In this document: piece by piece, positions 46,687-58,600 of the stretch
Position numbering within the stretch: position 1 is the stretch's first letter
Layout of the letters: each line of letters starts with the position of its first letter
Assembly (NCBI RefSeq): GCF_001625215.2
Contig: NC_030386.2
Span: 39,464,796 to 39,528,795 of the forward strand
Origin: Daucus carota subsp. sativus
Lineage: Eukaryota > Streptophyta > Magnoliopsida > Apiales > Apiaceae
DNA: 64,000 nucleotides
Direction of reading: 5' to 3'
Translations under genes and position numbers: made by a program
The notes under the pieces: generated by a model
What the model was told of the DNA's origin: nothing
What the model saw: only the letters and a program-made list of their open reading frames with translations
Databases searched by the model: none

Positions 46687-48538
46687 ATGTCTCCCACAGA
46701 TTTTGCATTGCTTATAGTAAGCGCCGGATCCTTGTGGTGGTTCATCCTGCAGTGCCGAACCATGGTTCGCCAACACGGCCGCAGACAACCACCCGGGCCA
46801 ATAGGTCTACCGGTCATCGGTCACCTCCACATGCTAGGAAAACTCCCTCACCGCAGCCTCTACAAGTTGTCACAAAAATACGGTCCCATAATGTCGATCC
46901 GCCTCGGATCTGTTCCCACAATTATAGTGTCGTCGCCTTCGGCTGCCGAGCTCTTTCTCAGGACTCACGACACGGTTTTTGCGAGCCGGCCTAATGCCCA
47001 GGCCGCCGAGTACTTATCTTATGGCAGCAAAGGAATGGCATTCTCGAAATATGGTTCGTACTGGCGCAGCGTGAGAAAGTTTTGCACAATGGAGCTTCTT
47101 AGTGTCGCGAAAATTGATTCTATGGCTAGGCTGAGAAGGGAGGAGCTGGGCTTGCTAGTGGAGTCCCTGAAAGTGGCAGCCAGGGCCGGTGAGGTGGTGG
47201 ATTTTAGCGAGAAGGTCGCGCGTCTGATAGAAGACATGACTTGTCGGATGTTGTTTGGGAAGAGCAGAGATGATCGGTTTGATTTGAGTAAGATCATACA
47301 TGAGCTGGCAGAGATTGCTGGAGCCTTCAATGTTGCAGATTATGTCCCATTTTTAGGGGCATTTGATCTCCAGGTATCAATAACTGTAAAACTATACTTT
47401 TCTATTTATCGACGGGGCCGTTTGGGTGAACTTAAAAAAAGTGTTTATTGCTTAAAGTAAAAAAGTGAAGTAGAAGTTAGAAGCAAGTTAAGACTTATAA
47501 GTGATAAAAGTGTTTGGGAAATAAGTAGAAGCCGTGAGACAAAAGCTAGTATTCGTAGCTTTTTTTAAGTAATTCTTGACTTTTTACACAAACGGTACAA
47601 ATAAGTGCTTCGAACTTATAATTCAGAAGCCGGGCTTATAAGTCCGTGCCAAACACCCACTTAATTATCAGGGACCCTGATCTTTAAATCTTTAATGTAA
47701 TTGTTGTTATCAGGGATTAACTCGACGCTCCAGAGTGACTGCTAAGGCATTTGATAAAATCCTGGAAACGATCATCGATGATCATGAAGAAAAAGCTAGA
47801 AATGACGATACAAAGCTTGATAGGGATTTTGTTGATGTCATGCTAGCTTTGAAGAACAATCCTACAAGTACTCACCAGCAATTAGCGGAGACCATTGACC
47901 GATCGATCACCAAAGCAATTATCCTGGACATGATTTTCGGAGCCATTGATACCTCCCAAACTGCGATTGAATGGATCATGTCAGAACTCATCCGACATCC
48001 AAGCGTGATGAAACGACTTCAAGAAGAAATTAATATCATAGTAAATTGCGAAGTTGTGGAAGAATCACATCTGGATAAACTTGAGTACCTAGACATGGTG
48101 GTCAAGGAAGCCTTGAGACTCCATCCGGTGGCACCACTGTTAGTTCCTCATGAGTCAATGGAGGACATTGTGATAGATGGATATTACATAGAGAAGAATT
48201 CGCGTCTAATTATTAACAATTGGGGCATAGGACGAGATCCTGGGATTTGGTCGGAAAATGTTGAAGAATTCCTTCCTGAGAGATTTGCGGGTACTGACAT
48301 AGATCTCCGGGGGGAAAGTTTTCAACTTATACCGTTTGGTTCAGGCCGGAGAGGTTGTCCGGGCATGCACTTGGGCTTAATAAACATCAAATTGGTGGTT
48401 GCTCAGTTGGTACACAGCTTTGATTGGGAGCTACCTTTCGGCATTTCACCGGACGAGTTAAATATGGATGAAGCATTCGGTTTGTCATTGCCAAGGGCAG
48501 AGCATCTCCTGGCCATACCCAAATTTAGGAAAAGTTGA
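46687..48538 (+). CDS. Cytochrome P450 B, CYP736-like (503 aa)
   Basis: An ER-bound CYP71-clan monooxygenase and direct-repeat paralogue of P450-A. Exon 1 is 46687-47373 and exon 2 is 47714-48538, with the same lengths and intron phase as in A; 503 aa in total. The hydrophobic anchor, PPGPIGLPVIGHL, GAIDTSQTAIEW, KEALR, PERF and the haem loop FGSGRRGCPG are intact. Differences from A include LWWFILQC in the anchor, EFLPERF, GESFQ, PGMHL and LPFGIS around the haem region. The intron differs from that of A: it holds a different MITE, also present in C. Substrate unknown. Confidence 0.95.
47413..47660. mobile_element. hAT-like MITE in the P450-B intron
   Basis: The left end GGGCCGTTTGGGTGAACTT and the right end CCGTGCCAAACACCC are related inverted ends of the GGCCGTTTGG type common in plant introns. 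The interior has the GTGTTTGGGAAATAAGTAGAA motif. Because the same element sits in P450-C, the insertion predates the B/C duplication and postdates the split from A. Precise target duplications were not resolved. Confidence 0.65.
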
Positions 48539-48831
48539 ATGTGGAATTCCACATTCATGGTGGTATGTGATTGTCCTGCGTAACTTTAAGCAATATTAGT
48601 AGCTACCCTTTCCTCAGAAGTTGTTGTAATAAATTGTTATGCGTGAAATGCAGTGTGTAATCAACTTCATACATGACTGGTATTGCCTTATATCCCGTAC
48701 AAAATTGACAAAAACATGACAATTAAAGATTTCGTAATCCTCATCCTCCCGGAAAATTCATGGAATCAACCTTATAGATGTCGTAGAAATTCTGTTATTC
48801 TTTTTCGGTGGTAGTCACACAGACGTATAAA

Positions 48832-51189
48832 TCAATACCCTTTATTAATAAGCGAAACCACATTTCGGTGGAACATCGGTACCAAAAGTACCAAAATTTG
48901 GTCACTTTCACATTGATTAGGATTTTATAATCATTATTAAAATACTACAAAAGACTTCTATATTGAATAGAATTTTATTATTAAAGACTTTAATATTCAT
49001 TAGGACAATGAAAGACTTATGTATTAATTAAAATTTTATTATTAAAGACTTCAATATTGATTAGGACAATGTTATATAATTTTTTTATTTAATAACAATA
49101 ATCATTATAGAATTATGAAAAAAAATTCATATTGTTAGGATTCTATAGTTACTATTATATATTTTTAGGATTTTATAATTGTTATTATACAATTATGGAA
49201 AGACTTCTATATTGATTCGGATTTTATTATTAAAAATTTCAATATTAGTTAAGATTTTATAATTATTATTTAATTATATAAAAAGGCTTCTATAGTGTTT
49301 AGGATTTTATAATATAACATTTATCCTATCCGCACAGTTAAATCGCTAACAATTTAACTTATAAAACAGTTCTATAAATTTTTATATCAAAATCTGGCTA
49401 TCATCATATTATTTTTTATTTAACAATTATCTCACTATTAAAACAATATTATCAACAAAATTCTTTTTTTAGTTTTTTAAAACTCAAATAATTTAATATA
49501 CGCAACAACTCTGTAAATCTTTTATCATGCTTCAGAGTTCAAATAAATAAGGAGTTTATATTGATATTAATATAATATTCATATATAGTTTTATCAATAA
49601 GCAGAATCAATATCATCAAAATACTAAATATCAAATTACCAAAATTTGGTTATTATCATATATTTTTAAATAATAATTATTATTATCATATAACTATGAG
49701 AATACTTTCATGTATGATCAGAATTTTTGTAATATAATGATTATCACACCAACAAAATGACAGTTAACAAAGCTACTAATTTTAAATTTTAAAACTCAAA
49801 TAATTTATTTTATAAAATAACTTTAATTTGGTTATCATCATATAATTTTTTTATTTGGCTGTAATAATAATAATAATTATTATCATTCAGTGCTCTTCAG
49901 AAGATTGCGATAAAGACGAATAAGGCGGTTGTAACACTGAATTGACAAATGGAAACTTAAAAAAAATGAAGCCATTGTTCATATTGCAGCATATAATAAA
50001 AAAATAGAAACACATATGTCAAAATATTTGATATCAAATTAATTTTGGAAAGTTAATTAACTTTGTCAAACTACAATATTAGTTTATCAAACAACTGCAA
50101 CACCACGGTTAGATCTGCAAAAACTCCAACTAGAATTATATATAATGTTTGTCTATTAAATGAATAAAATAATTGCGAATTAAAATTTTGAATTTTTATT
50201 CAAGATTAAAGACGCTATAAACGAACTTATATGTGTTGATCTTGAATATTATTTTCACAATTTAAAAATCATCAAACAACATAGTAATTTTACTAAAATA
50301 AAACATATTGTTAGAGTTAAGTTCCATAAAATCCGCATTTAAGCCGTAATAAGTACCAATCATAATATTTTAGTTTAGTCATAAATAATAGACTTAACTG
50401 CAGGAGGATCTCAACTATTTTTTTCTGGCACAAAAGTGACCCAAATATAAAATCGGATAGTGTGAAGGCCTAACTATTTTCTTTAAACACATGAGTGTAT
50501 TCAATTTATGATTTAATTACAATATGATGATCGAACAATGTTTTTTTAACACAAAAATGGCCCAAAAATATAAATAAACAATATTTTTTAGACTAATTTA
50601 GACGGAATGCAATCATCTGCTTAGAAAAATATCTGAGCCATTTTTGTGAGAAAAATAAAAGTTGAGGCCATCTTCTTGCAATTAAGTCTAAATAATATTT
50701 TTAATTATTCAAATTTTATATGTAATTTATCATCATTAAGTAGTTTTAAATATAATTATCAATTAATCATTAACATCTTTCAACATTAACAATCATTAAG
50801 ATCATTATTCTACTTATGAGTTACATTTTAGAACATATATAGTGTTTAGTGATTTATAAAATAATTGTTTTATGTTTTGATTGCAACGATTATATTGTAG
50901 AACATAAACTCCAAATATTTTTAAATAATTTTGGACTACGACACTTTTAATTTATGGACTCCATTGAATAGGAACTTATATTGTTATGAAATAAATTTAA
51001 AATAGGATCAAATTTTAATATATAAAATCTTATATTAAATAACAATAATTCAAATGTCATTTAAAACAATAATTTAAATAGGTATAATAAAAATATGATA
51101 GCGTAATTAAAAAAAGACATTACTCTTCCAATAAATAATAAATTTTAAAATTTTAGTCAAACCCGTGCTTGGCACGGGTTATCAACTAG
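48832..51189 (+). mobile_element. Putative non-autonomous Helitron, about 2.36 kb
   Basis: The 3' end is clear: a perfect hairpin ACCCGTGCTTGGCACGGGT followed by TATCAACTAG|T, a typical Helitron terminus. The proposed 5' end, A|TCAATACCCTTTATTAATAA, resembles the 5' end of the 28118-29578 element (TCAATA, then AAGCGA shortly after), but is less certain. The interior is AT-rich with many degenerate copies of a GATTAGGATTTTATAAT / AAAGACTTCTATATTG word and no Rep/helicase genes. Confidence 0.6.
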
Positions 51190-51422
51190 TATTATATAAA
51201 TTAGTGTTATAACGGTGCGCGGCACAGAGCTCTAAATATAGATATTATGATTGAGTTTTTACGGAAGTAGATGCAAATATAGGAGTGGAATATTTAGAAG
51301 AAAAAAATTCAAAATAATTTATTAAACTATATTTTATGAGAGTATTAGAATACGTGCCGACTCATCCGAAGGTGCACAAGGATGAAAGGTCTTTTCACGA
51401 TTGACAACCTTCTTTACTGTTT

Positions 51423-51589
51423 TTTTTTTTTTTTTTTTAACGTAGGAACCCGCAGCCGCTACCCTTCGGGTGCGCACTGGGTAAACCCACGAGCTCACGC
51501 AATAGCCTGCAAACTACGTGAACCAAGGTAAACCGCACCTAAGCGCGACAGGCTCTGATCCAGGAGGCATAATCACAAATTCTGCTCCC
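51423..51589 (-). mobile_element. SINE, about 167 bp, with 13-bp target duplication
   Basis: On the minus strand the element runs from GGGAGCAGAATTTGTGATTA to GCGGGTTCCTACGTT and a poly(A) tract. TTCTTTACTGTTT flanks it on both sides (51410-51422 and 51590-51602). The GC-rich body contrasts with the surrounding AT-rich DNA. The 3' wording resembles plant SINEs ending in a GGGTTCCTACG-like motif; exact family not assigned. Confidence 0.8.
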
Positions 51590-51698
51590 TTCTTTACTGT
51601 TTGCCTTCACCTAAACAAGTTCTGAACGGAGTGCAAGTTTTTCGACCCCAAAACAAGTTCGACTATTGTCATTGTAATTATATTTTAAATTTCTTTTC

Positions 51699-52733
51699 TG
51701 TAGAATATAAAACTGATTATTATTAATTCTTGTTCCTCTAAAAAAAGATTACATCCATATTTATAACAAACGTACTTGACTCCTAACAATACTCTGCTAC
51801 TTCTAATAAATCTCCTAAAATAAGATAGACTCAATACCTCCTACAAACTCTCTATAACTCCAACAATCATCCAACTACTACAATCTAAAATTAATCCTCA
51901 AAATAAATAACTAAACAAATAATAATAATAAATAAATTTAAGATTATTCCAACAATCACCCCCATAATCTTAAATTTACTTAACAAAATTTATGAAGCAC
52001 TTCTCTTCATCTTGTGATGCACTTCTCACCACCATCAATTTTGTTAATGCACTTCTCATTAACACCAATTTGTTGATGCACTTCTCATCAACGCCAAATT
52101 CAGTGGAGCACTTCTCTCCAAGTTCACATAATCACCCATAATTCTAAAGTTCTCTCCAGGTGCATATAATCACCCATAATTCTAAAAAATATAAAATTCT
52201 CCCTCTATTCCGTCATAAAAAACACAAGATCCATCTCGTTCTACATGGCCTTCTATCTCATTTTCTGCCTTCAGCACCCTTCTCCGGCATCGCCTCGTCT
52301 TTCTCGGCAGCCCCATACTACACATGCATCCCATACTACACATGCAGCTTTACCACCATCCTTCTGCAACGCCTACATGAAACTATCTCGTCAAACCCTC
52401 ACTATGTGCCTCCACCACTAGCTGCGGCTTCACCACCGCCTGGCGGCGGAACAACAAAACCTCGCTCGGATACCAAGTGTAGAATATAAAACTGATTATT
52501 ATTAATTCTTGTTCCTCTAAAAAAAGATTACATCCATATTTATAACAAACGTACTTGACTCCTAACAATACTCTGCTACTTCTAATAAATCTCCTAAAAT
52601 AAGATAGACTCAATACCTCCTACAAACTCTCTATAACTCCAACAATCATCCAACTACTACAATCTAAAATTAATCCTCAAAATAAATAACTAAACAAATA
52701 ATAATAATAAATAAATTTAAGATTATTCCAACA
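51699..52733 (-). mobile_element. TRIM (miniature LTR retrotransposon), 1035 bp, identical 256-bp LTRs
   Basis: The LTRs at 51699-51954 and 52478-52733 show no difference by eye. They start TG and end CA, and are flanked by the 5-bp duplication TTTTC. Read on the minus strand, the internal region begins with a TTGGTATCCGAGC-like primer binding site (initiator-tRNA-Met type is TGGTATCAGAGC) and ends with a purine-rich TTATGGGGGTGAT tract before the second LTR. The 523-bp interior has no gag or pol and holds repeats of a GAGAAGTGC(A) word. Identical LTRs imply a very recent insertion that needed enzymes in trans. Confidence 0.9.
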
Positions 52734-55226
52734 TTTTCATCATTCTAAATTTTGTATATGAAAGTCAATTTCTAGTCTAAGTTTAGTACATAGTTTTGTT
52801 AACGAGACCGAGTTCGCTGGTTTTAGTTTACTGTGCAAGTTATGCAGCTGAGTCTTGTTTTTGGGTTTGTTTTGGTCGAGTCTGTATGAGTTGAATCTGT
52901 TTTGTCTGGCCGAGTTGGCGAGTGGTATATTGTTTTCGAGGCTTGCTAGTAATCTGTTTGTTTGATGATTTGATGAGTCTGCGGTTTTGTTTTCCTTTTC
53001 AACTTGTATGTTTGATTTAGTAAGTCGAGTAGGTGCTTGTGTTTTGAGGATTGAGTCTTTGGTTTTCTATATCACTGGCGAGCCATTCTGTTGTGTTTTG
53101 TTCGTCGGTCTTTGTTAATTATTTTGTTAAATAATTTGGATGATAAATTTTGGGTAATTAAAGTTAATTAGATTATACACTCAATTAGATTTTATAATAA
53201 CAAAAATTAGTTTTTAAAACACTCATCTTCACTAAACAAATTATTCTGATTCGTCTAGATTAGAAATAATAGATTGCAAAAATGAAATAAATAATCTTTG
53301 TGGAACAAATTCTTAAATTAGTAAAACGACGATCGTGCGCTTGTAATTTTAAAATCAATTTTTTTTAGCACATCAGCTATAGCATATTTTTCTTCCTAAA
53401 AAATTATTGCAGTTCCTATTTAAAACAAAATTTATGAAGGGCTAGATCAATTTTATCGTTTTACTGTGACATGTTGACAAAATCAATTGTTCACGTGTTT
53501 TTCATATTTTCAATTTTTTGTTTTTCTATATGTGTGCATTTACATGCAACGGGAATTAACGTGTCAATTTTTCTATGTGTGTGTATTTAAATGCCCGATG
53601 GTGATGGAACAACCATAGATTACAATTTCAAAGATAGACAAATCGTATAGAGTTGACTTATATTATATTATATGATTTGGATTTCACAATCATTCATGCA
53701 TGGTAAATTTATTTAAAATCATCCAATCAATGAATAAATTAAAAAATGGAGATCAAATTAGATAATTCTTATGCATGCGTTTAAATGCCGGCTTCGGGGA
53801 ATGAGCGATCATATGTAGTATTTTCAAACATAAATAAATTGTATAAATTGACTTCATTTAAATATGAATATAATTTATTTTTTTGAGGTTTTGATTTTTG
53901 ACATATATTTTTAAGTACTTTGATATGGTATTTAGAAATATTATTGTTAAAATTTTCTATTTCTGAAAAAAAATATACAATCAAAATTTTAATTAAAACA
54001 ATAATTTTATTATCCAAAAATATTATTTCTTAAAAAAAAATTCTAAGTAAAAATATGTAGTCAAACTTTTTTTTTTATTAAAAATTATATTTTTAATTAT
54101 CCGATCAAGTCACATAAAAATGTGTGTGAAAGATAAAAATATGTCATATAAAAAATTGAGGGACTAATATCTATTAATCTGAGCGTGTTTAACTCACGAT
54201 TTGGATACCAACAAATGAAATGATTGATATATACTGCATGATAAAAGAAAAATTGAAATAAATTAAGTTTGCAAATATATTATCATGCATGATATTAAAA
54301 AGGAAGATCGAATTTGATAGTAATATATGTTGTTTTAATATTAGAATTTTAGATAAATATTATTTTTTACAGGTTTTAAGTTACATAAACATGTTATTTA
54401 TTGTTCTTGTAATTTTCTAATAAAAATATATATTATAAATTTTATGTAGATAAAGAAAAGTTTAAACGATACTCACTCTTTCTTTTTTCGCGGATAAAAC
54501 TCCTCCTTATATTGAAGTATATTAAATATACTCAGAATCATCGAAAAAGCGCGGTTTAATTTTGGTTAAAATCATATGATTCGACTCTTTAAATTTTAAG
54601 ATGAAAAATATCTTAATAAAATAAGTTAAAACCTAATTTAATTTTAGAAATAAGTGACTTAAAAATCAGTAAAATATATTTTTCTGAATAACATAATATT
54701 TTATTATAAAAGTCTGTATTATCATTCTAAAAGAAATTATCAAAGTTATTTGAGAATTTGCCAAAAATACTATATTTTCTTATTTTTTGAAATTTACTAT
54801 CTTATAAAAATATTTACGAAAATACTGTCTTAAACTAAAATAGTGACATGCAACTTTTTTTATATACAATTTGGAATAAGATGCAATATAAAGTAAACTT
54901 TCTCGAAAAAAATTGAAATCATTTTTGATTGTAATGTATGTTGATATTGGTTGCATCTAATTTCATGTAGGTGGCACATTATAAATTTTCAAAAAATAAT
55001 ATTTTTGTAAAAAGATTTAAAACAATAAAAATATTTTAGTTTAAAATTTTAAAAGACTTGATATATTTTTCAAAAATAAACAACTTTTATTATTATATTT
55101 TTATCAACGAAAAAATCATCCAACATATAACATTATCAAAATAAAAAGCCGTTCACTTATTACATTCACTTAAAGTATAAATTACTTAATTTTCAATAAG
55201 TCAGTCTGACTAATGAGTAAATTTTA
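52734..55226. other. AT-rich intergenic DNA with P450-flank relics
   Basis: No gene is supported. The stretch from about 53380 to 53900 resembles P450 flanks elsewhere in the window (TTATTGCAGTTCCTA, CAACCATAGATTACA, GCATGCGTTTAAATGCC), suggesting leftover of an ancestral P450 repeat unit. The rest is AT-rich. Confidence 0.45.
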
Positions 55227-55425
55227 CTCTCTCCGTCCACCAAGTTCTTTACGTTATTTTTTGTCACGCATTTTTATAAGGCTCTTATAAAATATACTTA
55301 CATTATATATTTATTTAAAAAAATTCTGAAAAAAAATTTGACGTTAAACTTTTATTTAAAAAAAAAAATTAAAAAAATATTATTAAACTATACTTTATAT
55401 AAGCAAACATCCTGGTCTCGGGGAG
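55227..55425. mobile_element. Stowaway-like MITE just upstream of P450-C
   Basis: CTCTCTCCGTCCACCAAG pairs with the diverged right end GGTCTCGGGGAG, and TA flanks both ends. It ends about 100 bp before the P450-C ATG, so it adjoins the promoter. P450-B, whose proximal 5' region is nearly the same, lacks it. Confidence 0.65.
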
Positions 55426-55607
55426 TAGTTTTTATCGGTGTATATATACACGTGCATTATGCATTTGCAAGTGTAGCACCTTTCTCTGACAAGAAACAAG
55501 AAGCAACACTTTCACAGCTCTTCAACATGTCTCCCACAGATTTTGCATTACTTATAGTAAGCGCCGGAGCCTTGTGGTGGTTCATCCTGCAGTGCCGAAC
55601 CATGGTT

Positions 55608-58600
55608 TGTTAAGATACATGACCAGCAAGAGCATGAAGAGAGTGACAGCTAGCATGCACACGTCAGCAACAGTTTGTTACAAGTCGTTATCATACAGTT
55701 AGCTAGTAGCACTACTTGCACGACTTAGTTTTCTATGCTACATTGTCTATAAATACATCTGCACTGTTATTCATTTCTAGTCAGTAAGAAATAGAGGAAG
55801 AATAGCTATAGTTCAGTTTACAGTATGTAGTCATATCCTAGCTTTATACACAGTGTACATGAGAGATTGTTCATGGCTGATATTCTGTAAACAGTTGATT
55901 CTTGTTCTTAATGGAAGATTTCAGTAGTTTTTCAGTGAATTGTAACATGGTATCAGAGCGTATGGATGAGAATCGATCCGATCTTCCATTGATTGTTGTC
56001 ATCTAAAGTTTCAAGGTATTTCTTGATACTTCATTGCTGTAGTTTCTTGCTTGTTTTGATCGCATTTTCTTGAACGCATTTGATCGATTTCTTGAAGTTT
56101 TACATCGATTTGCTTGACTCTGTTCTTGACATTTGTTCTTATTGATTCTTGTGATTTCTTGTGTTGTGAAATCGATCGAGATATTGTGTTCTTTCTGGAA
56201 ATCAAGATTTTGTTCTGAATTACTTTCTTCTTACAAATCTATATCAGTTCTGTTTTCTGATATACAATGGCTACCAATTTGATTGCTGATCCTTCTCAAA
56301 ACCCTAGTTCTCCATATTATATACATCCTTCTGATAATCCTGGAATGAAAATAGTTTCTATTCAATTTGATGGATCTGGTTACAGTGATTGGAAACGTTC
56401 TATTTTGATTAGTTTATCTGCGAAAAACAAAATTGGTTTTGTGGATGGTTCTATTGAGAAACCACAGTTGGATGATGTTGTTACTTGTAAAGCTTGGGAT
56501 AGATGTAATAGCATGATGATTTCTTGGTTGTTGGGTGTTCTTGATCAAACTATTGCTCGAAGTGTCTTGTATTTCAAGACTGCAAGAGAAATTTGGTTGA
56601 ATTTAGAGGAAAGATATGGCCAATCTTCTGGCACAATGTTGTATGCTGTTCAACAGGAGATGTATAATCTCAAACAAGGTCAAGATTCTGTTTCTGCCTA
56701 TTATACGAAAACTAAGATGGTTTGGGATCAGTTGGATGCTATAGATCCTCTACCTATGTCTGATTGCACACACTGCACAAATGATGTGATCCAGAAATTG
56801 ATCAAATCTCAAGAGGACAGAAGACTTGTTGATTTTCTTATGAAATTAAATGAAGGTTTTGAGATAATCAGAGGCAATATTTTGGTGATGAATCCTCTAC
56901 CATCTATATCACATGTTTATCGTTTGTTACTTCAAGAGGAAAGTCACAAGAAGCTTTATCAGCCTAGTTCACAGTCTACTGATGAGATAATGGCATTTGC
57001 TGCCAACAGATTTAGAAACAATTTTAAGCAAGGTTTTGGTTCCACTGGCAATAATGAATCAAAAGGAAAGTTCAATCAATATTTCTGTGATCATTGTAAG
57101 ACTCCAGGTCATACTATTCAAAGGTGTTACAAGATACATGGCTATCCACCACACTTCAAGACAGACAAAGACAAAAGGATGGCTGCCAATGCTAATTTGA
57201 TTCCTGGTGATACCTCTGATTTTATTGAGAATTCTGGACAGAAAGATGAAGGGTTCACAGCAACTCAGTATTCCCAGTTGTTGAAATTGTTAGGAAAGGA
57301 AAATTTCTTGATGGATGGTCCAAAGGCTGCAAATGTAGCAGGTAAATTTTGTCTTGCATCTATGACACATTCTTGGATTGTAGATAGTGGGGCAACAGAT
57401 CACATGTGCTCTGAAATTTCCCTCTTTAGACATTGCACAGATGTCATTGGCCCTGCCAATTATATCACAATTCCAAATGGGAAACAAGTCTTGGTAACAC
57501 AGATGGGAGATGTACAAATTCATGATAATTTGGTTTTGAAAGATGTTCTTTATGTTCCAGATTTCAAGTTTAATTTGGTATCAATACCAAAAATCTGTAA
57601 GGACTTACATTGCACAGTTTCTTTTACTGATAATCAATGTTTTCTTCAGAGCAAATCAATGAGTCCACAGCTTCTTGGTGAAATGAAAGGAGGTCTTTAT
57701 TATCTGGCAGTTTCTGAACATTTAAAGGAGAAGTCAGCAGATTGTATGGTGGCAACTACAAAAGCACAAGATGATCAGAACAAAATTAAGCTGTGGCATC
57801 TAAGATTAGGGCATATTCCAGTTTCTATGCTTCATCATGTGAAGAGTGTTTTCAATAAGCCATGTACTCTAGATAATATCTGCCAAGTTTGTCCAGTTGC
57901 AAAGCAAGCTAGGAAGTCTTTTACTCACAGTTCTGTTAAGACTACAAAAGTGTTCTCTTTGCTTCATATGGATATATGGGGACCTTACAAGGAACCTACT
58001 CATAATAATTGCAGATTTTTTCTTACCATTGTGGATGATTTTACAAGAATGACTTGGGTTTTTCTTATGCAGTTTAAGTCTGAAGTAGTGAATATTTTTA
58101 AAGCTTTTGTGGCTCATGTTGAGAATAAATATACTGCACATATTCAGACTATCAGAACAGATAATGGACAAGAATTCTGTGGAGGAGCAATGCAAGAATA
58201 TTTTTTGCTCAAAGGGTTTGAGCATCAAAAATCCTGTGTTTACACCCCACAGCAGAATGGAGTGGTTGAAAGGAAGCATAGACACTTATTGGATACAGCA
58301 AGAGCTCTATTTTTTCAATCTAAAGTTCCTATTCAATTCTGGGGAGAGTGTGTGTTAGCTGCTACACATATTATTAATAGGATGCCTCTCACAGTATTGA
58401 ACAACATCAGTCCTTATGAACAATTTTTTCAGGAATCACCAGATTTATCTACTATGAAGGTATTTGGATGTTTGTGTTTTGTGTCAAATCATGATCCACA
58501 CAAATCCAAATTTGATGCCAGAGCCAATCCTCATATCTTTATTGGCTACCCTGCAGGACAAAAGGGATATAAAGTTTTAGATTTAAAAAGTTTACAAATT

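Noticed and set aside
49000-51100. CRISPR-like array of short repeated words
   Set aside because: The words are degenerate, AT-rich and irregularly spaced; this is decayed Helitron interior in a plant genome.
57290-58285. Minus-strand open frames inside the copia element
   Set aside because: They are shadows of the intact plus-strand polyprotein.
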